Shown: positions 61,835-64,000 of the stretch, piece by piece | Position numbering within the stretch: the stretch's first letter is position 1 | How the letters are laid out: each line of letters opens with the position of its first letter | NCBI GenBank assembly: GCA_036260935.1 | Contig: DATALQ010000036.1 | Coordinates: forward strand, 14,747-78,746 | Direction of reading: 5' to 3' | Source of the DNA: JAEYOM01 sp036260935 | GTDB lineage: Bacteria > Bacillota > Clostridia > Acetivibrionales > DTU013 | Length of the DNA: 64,000 nucleotides | Made by a program: the position numbers and the translations under genes | Notes under the pieces: model-generated | Databases searched by the model: none | The model's input: only the letters and a program-made list of their open reading frames with translations | What the model was told of the DNA's origin: nothing

Positions 61835-62386
61835 CTACTTCCCGAAATATCTCTCCAACAATCCCTTGAACGCCATTCCGTGCCTTGCTTCGTCCTTGCA
61901 CATTTCGTGAACTGTGTCGTGGATGGCGTCGTAATTGAGCTGTTTTGCCCTGGTCGCAATGTCCTTCTTACCCTGGCAGGCTCCGAACTCGGCTTCGAGC
62001 CTGAGTTCCAGGTTCTTTTTGGTATCAGCATGGACGACTTCGCCAAGAAGCTCGGCAAATCTCGAAGCGTGGTCGGCTTCTTCAAAAGCTATCCTTTTAT
62101 ATGCCTCGGCAATTTCTGGATACCCTTCCCTGTCCGCCTGCCTGCTCATGGCAAGGTACATTCCGACTTCCGTGCACTCTCCCGTAAAATTGGCCCTGAG
62201 ACCTTCAAGTATTTCAGCATCCACGCCCTGAGCTACACCAATTTTATGTTCATCCGCCCACTGCAATGCTCCGTCCTGCTTTTCGACGAATTTCGATTTG
62301 GGAGCTTTGCACTGAGGGCACTGTTCCGGCGCTTCTGCACCATAATGGACATATCCGCATACTGAACATACGAACTTTTTAATCAT
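61835..62386 (-). CDS. reverse rubrerythrin / NADH peroxidase
   Basis: 183 residues. Unlike classical rubrerythrin, the rubredoxin-like iron site is N-terminal (FVCSVCGYVHYG and CPQCKAPKSKF) and the diiron four-helix bundle follows (NFTGECTEVGMYLAMSRQA, FEEADHASRFAELL, DEARHGMAFKGLLERYF). This order is the clostridial reverse form that reduces hydrogen peroxide. AGGAGG precedes the ATG. Single gene with terminator. Confidence 0.93.
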   Translation of the reverse strand: MIKKFVCSVCGYVHYGAEAPEQCPQCKAPKSKFVEKQDGALQWADEHKIGVAQGVDAEILEGLRANFTGECTEVGMYLAMSRQADREGYPEIAEAYKRIAFEEADHASRFAELLGEVVHADTKKNLELRLEAEFGACQGKKDIATRAKQLNYDAIHDTVHEMCKDEARHGMAFKGLLERYFGK

Positions 62387-62492
62387 AAATTACCTCCTGA
62401 ATGATCTAAATATCAGTTGAATTTTTGACAAAGGTAATTTACCACAGCACCGAAAACTTAAACATTTATCTTATAATTTTTACCCGACCCGA

Positions 62493-62585
62493 TCAGAACA
62501 TGAACTTGGCTACGATAATCGATATTACAATTGCAGCAGCGAAAAAGCACAGCACCGAGATAATATACTTTTTAGGGTTTTCCAT
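62493..62585 (-). CDS. 30-residue single-span membrane peptide
   Basis: ATG 62585 has GGGAGG eight bases upstream. The peptide has a short polar start (MENPKKY), then one hydrophobic helix (IISVLCFFAAAIVISIIVA) and KFMF at the end. The strong ribosome site and the clean membrane segment support a real gene. It lies between the rubrerythrin and methyltransferase genes, after the methyltransferase terminator. Function unknown. Confidence 0.65.
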   Translation of the reverse strand: MENPKKYIISVLCFFAAAIVISIIVAKFMF

Positions 62586-62625
62586 TCAGGCCGCCTCCCT
62601 TCGTACGTGATTGATCCGGCAAAAC

Positions 62626-62662
62626 AAAAAAGGCGGAAAACTCGCAAAAGCGAGCTTCCCAC
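62626..62662 (-). terminator. rho-independent terminator after the methyltransferase
   Basis: Minus strand: GGTGGGAAGCTCGC-TTTT-GCGAGTTTTCCGCC (two mismatches) then six T. Upstream of it, a perfect 17-bp palindrome GCGGATCA-C-TGATCCGC lies at 62686-62702 in the same trailer; its role is unclear. Confidence 0.85.
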
Positions 62663-62774
62663 CCCAAAAGCCTGATCTCTTGAAAGCGGATCACTGATCC
62701 GCCCAACCGTTTATAACAATCATTGAATTACTGAAAGTATACCATAATATTGATTTACTGGCAAGCCGTTTGAG

Positions 62775-63695
62775 TTACTTCTCTTTAGCTCTTGCCCTGG
62801 CGATGTGGAAGTGTTCGAGCGCCGTATAACCATCGGTGCGTCCGCTAAAGTATGCTTTTTGCATCGCGGCTGTATCCAGATCTTCAATGAGTTCCAAACC
62901 GGCTCCGGTAAGCAAAGCCTTCATTTCATCCATTTCAAAGCCCGATTTCATCGGTTCTCCAGCATTACTTACGATTTGGCGCGCAGTTTTTACCCGGTGG
63001 GAAGCTTTTGCATCATCAAAAGCATCCATATCAAGGTAATCAAATACGACCATGCTTCCCGGCGCTGAAGCTTCGGCAATCCTGCTGAAGGTCGAGAGCA
63101 CATCTGCTTTTTCAAGGTAGTAGGTTACGCCCAGCCAATTAAAAACGCTTCTCTCCTTCCTACTGAAGCCCTTGTTATAAAGTGCGGAAGCAAGTTCCTC
63201 CTTTGAAAGGTCTATCGATATAAAACTGAGGTTTTCAGGTACCTTCCACCCGAGCTCGCCTATTCTCGCCAGTTTATATCCCTGAGTAACAGGCTGGTCA
63301 AGCTCGTAAACATGCAGACGTTCAAGCATGTCTGGCCTTCTGAATGCAAAAGTGTCCATTCCGGCCCCGAGCAGCACATATTGCGTAAAGCCCTCCCTGA
63401 CCGCCATTTCAAGATAGTCCTCAGTATATCTGGCACGCGCCAGCGATATCGGAGCTGACTGGGCTCTCATCACATATGCAAGCGATTCATTTTCAGGCAG
63501 CAGCCTGGCAGCCGCTTCAGGGTCAAAAAAGCTCAAGGAGCCTGCAAGGCTGTGGGCAATGAAGTCAAACGTCTCCTTCGTCATCATGTCCTTTGCCAGA
63601 TAATCGTCGAATATTTTAGGTTCATCATACAGTGAGTGATATGCACGCCCAAAAGCTGTAACAATAGCAGTGATTGCACCTTTACTGATTTCCAT
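62775..63695 (-). CDS. class I SAM methyltransferase of the LCM (leucine carboxyl methyltransferase-like) family
   Basis: 306 residues. Family pattern: PKIFDDYLAKDMM, YVMRAQSAPISLARARYTEDYLE, the SAM loop YVLLGAGMDTFAFRR, VYELDQP, ERSVFNWLGVTYYLEK and SMVVFDYLD. Bacterial members O-methylate carboxyls in secondary metabolites or unknown targets. The second of two Met codons is better spaced from GGAGGT. A Cys-repeat micro-ORF ends 17 bases upstream. Confidence 0.92.
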   Translation of the reverse strand: MEISKGAITAIVTAFGRAYHSLYDEPKIFDDYLAKDMMTKETFDFIAHSLAGSLSFFDPEAAARLLPENESLAYVMRAQSAPISLARARYTEDYLEMAVREGFTQYVLLGAGMDTFAFRRPDMLERLHVYELDQPVTQGYKLARIGELGWKVPENLSFISIDLSKEELASALYNKGFSRKERSVFNWLGVTYYLEKADVLSTFSRIAEASAPGSMVVFDYLDMDAFDDAKASHRVKTARQIVSNAGEPMKSGFEMDEMKALLTGAGLELIEDLDTAAMQKAYFSGRTDGYTALEHFHIARARAKEK

Positions 63696-63711
63696 AGCCA
63701 TACCTCCGGAT

Positions 63712-63825
63712 TTATTTTTGCCATCTATGGCGATGCCCCATGCAAGCTTCGGCTATACCCGAGCATTTTCGGCTATGCAGCATGCAGTTTTGGCTATGCT
63801 CTGTGCAGTTTTCCCTATATCGCAT
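63712..63825 (-). CDS. possible 37-residue Cys-heptad micro-ORF
   Basis: ATG 63825 has GAGG five bases upstream and the stop is at 63712, just before the methyltransferase ribosome site. Cysteines fall every seven residues (MRYRENC, TEHSQNC, MLHSRKC, SGIAEAC) with many His, because the DNA is a 21-bp repeat. It could be a leader peptide, a metal-binding or modified peptide, or chance: the repeat is open in other frames too. Confidence 0.35.
   Translation of the reverse strand: MRYRENCTEHSQNCMLHSRKCSGIAEACMGHRHRWQK
63721..63825. repeat. 21-bp tandem repeat, four clear copies and one worn
   Basis: Copies at 63742, 63763, 63784 and 63805 share GCANTTTYGGCTATGC-type sequence; 63721-63741 is a diverged fifth. 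21 bp is seven codons, so frames stay open. Confidence 0.85.
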
Positions 63826-63930
63826 GGCAGCCTCGACGTAAACGGTAAGTGATATTTTACATCCAAAGGCAAATACCTTCCATTGCCGGGTTTTACAATC
63901 CTTTGCCGACACTTTGGGCAACTATGTCAA

Positions 63931-63959
63931 TTGATTTTAATGTAAAAATGTGGTATAGT
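63931..63959 (+). promoter_or_regulatory. plus-strand promoter facing out of the window
   Basis: TTGATT (63931-63936), 17-base spacer and TATAGT (63954-63959). It should drive a gene beyond the right edge. The stretch 63826-63930 shows nothing else that I can support. Confidence 0.55.
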
Positions 63960-64000
63960 AGCATTACAGACGTTAAAAGTAAAGGCTTTTGTGATAAGAC

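Noticed and set aside
62440..62480. PerR/Fur-like box before rubrerythrin (AATTATAAGATAAAT)
   Set aside because: Only partial symmetry and too many mismatches to the TTATAAT-N-ATTATAA consensus.
62686..62702. Perfect palindrome GCGGATCACTGATCCGC as a riboswitch or T-box part
   Set aside because: It lies in the trailer of the methyltransferase before its terminator, and no known aptamer core could be recognised.
1..64000. CRISPR arrays, prophage, transposases, tRNA or rRNA genes
   Set aside because: No regularly spaced direct repeats with unique spacers, no phage or transposase proteins and no tRNA-like TTCGANNC arm in a gap.

Overview
The window looks like chromosomal DNA of a low-to-moderate GC Gram-positive anaerobe of the class Clostridia (Bacillota). 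The evidence is the AddAB pair, the conserved run of TIGR03960 radical SAM, TIGR03936, RNase G, L21, Prp, L27, ObgE and YhbY, an L27 with the Prp-cleavable N-terminus, paired GlgC/GlgD, a DUF4364 protein, a rubredoxin-first rubrerythrin, and strong GGAGG ribosome sites throughout. About 74 protein genes are supported. I see no tRNA, rRNA, CRISPR array, phage or transposase gene.

Layout. 1-5.7 kb: addA (cut by the window edge) and addB, recombination and repair. 5.75-23.4 kb: a one-direction (minus) accessory array of about 28 short, mostly single-domain genes. It holds six GNAT acetyltransferases, three DinB-fold proteins, a two-domain aminoglycoside-type nucleotidyltransferase, a second nucleotidyltransferase paired with an HD hydrolase, a tandem tautomerase, a SAM methyltransferase, a signal peptidase, a SUFU-domain protein and several small membrane proteins. 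Two members (DUF3795 and a 4Fe-4S protein) share an almost identical promoter with a LexA-like palindrome in the spacer. 23.6-30.4 kb: a Ca-binding-type protein, a stalk-domain protein with an HEXXH motif, and a polar amino-acid ABC importer followed by a DMT exporter. 30.4-42.7 kb: core genes, namely glgC/glgD, a QueG-like protein, DUF4364, a creatininase-family enzyme and the translation/ribosome-assembly cluster. Its leader holds three 50-bp structured tandem repeats.

42.8-53.3 kb: an MFS transporter, a nucleoid-associated protein, a C_GCAxxG protein, a flavinylation module (ApbE, membrane FMN-binding protein, response regulator, histidine kinase), a TetR/flavodoxin operon with a readable promoter-operator, a secreted very basic SH3 protein and a membrane acyltransferase. 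53.4-64 kb: a soluble FIST-domain histidine kinase, a DUF4386/Crp convergent pair that shares a terminator over both stop codons, an XRE-HTH fused to a PurM-like domain followed by a HAD phosphatase, a PPOX protein, a TetR regulator divergent from a broken SDR gene, rubrerythrin, a 30-residue membrane peptide and an LCM-type methyltransferase preceded by a Cys-repeat micro-ORF.

Most notable: the TetR/SDR locus, where a 59/60-bp inverted copy of the TetR helix-turn-helix coding DNA replaces part of the SDR gene and the control region is two interlocked consensus promoters on twin operators; the HTH-PurM fusion with a lost nucleotide loop and its own apparent operator; the shared LexA-like promoters; the 50-bp leader repeats; and the accessory array as a whole. 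Two genes carry frameshifts at A7/A8 runs, so sequencing error must be excluded for both.
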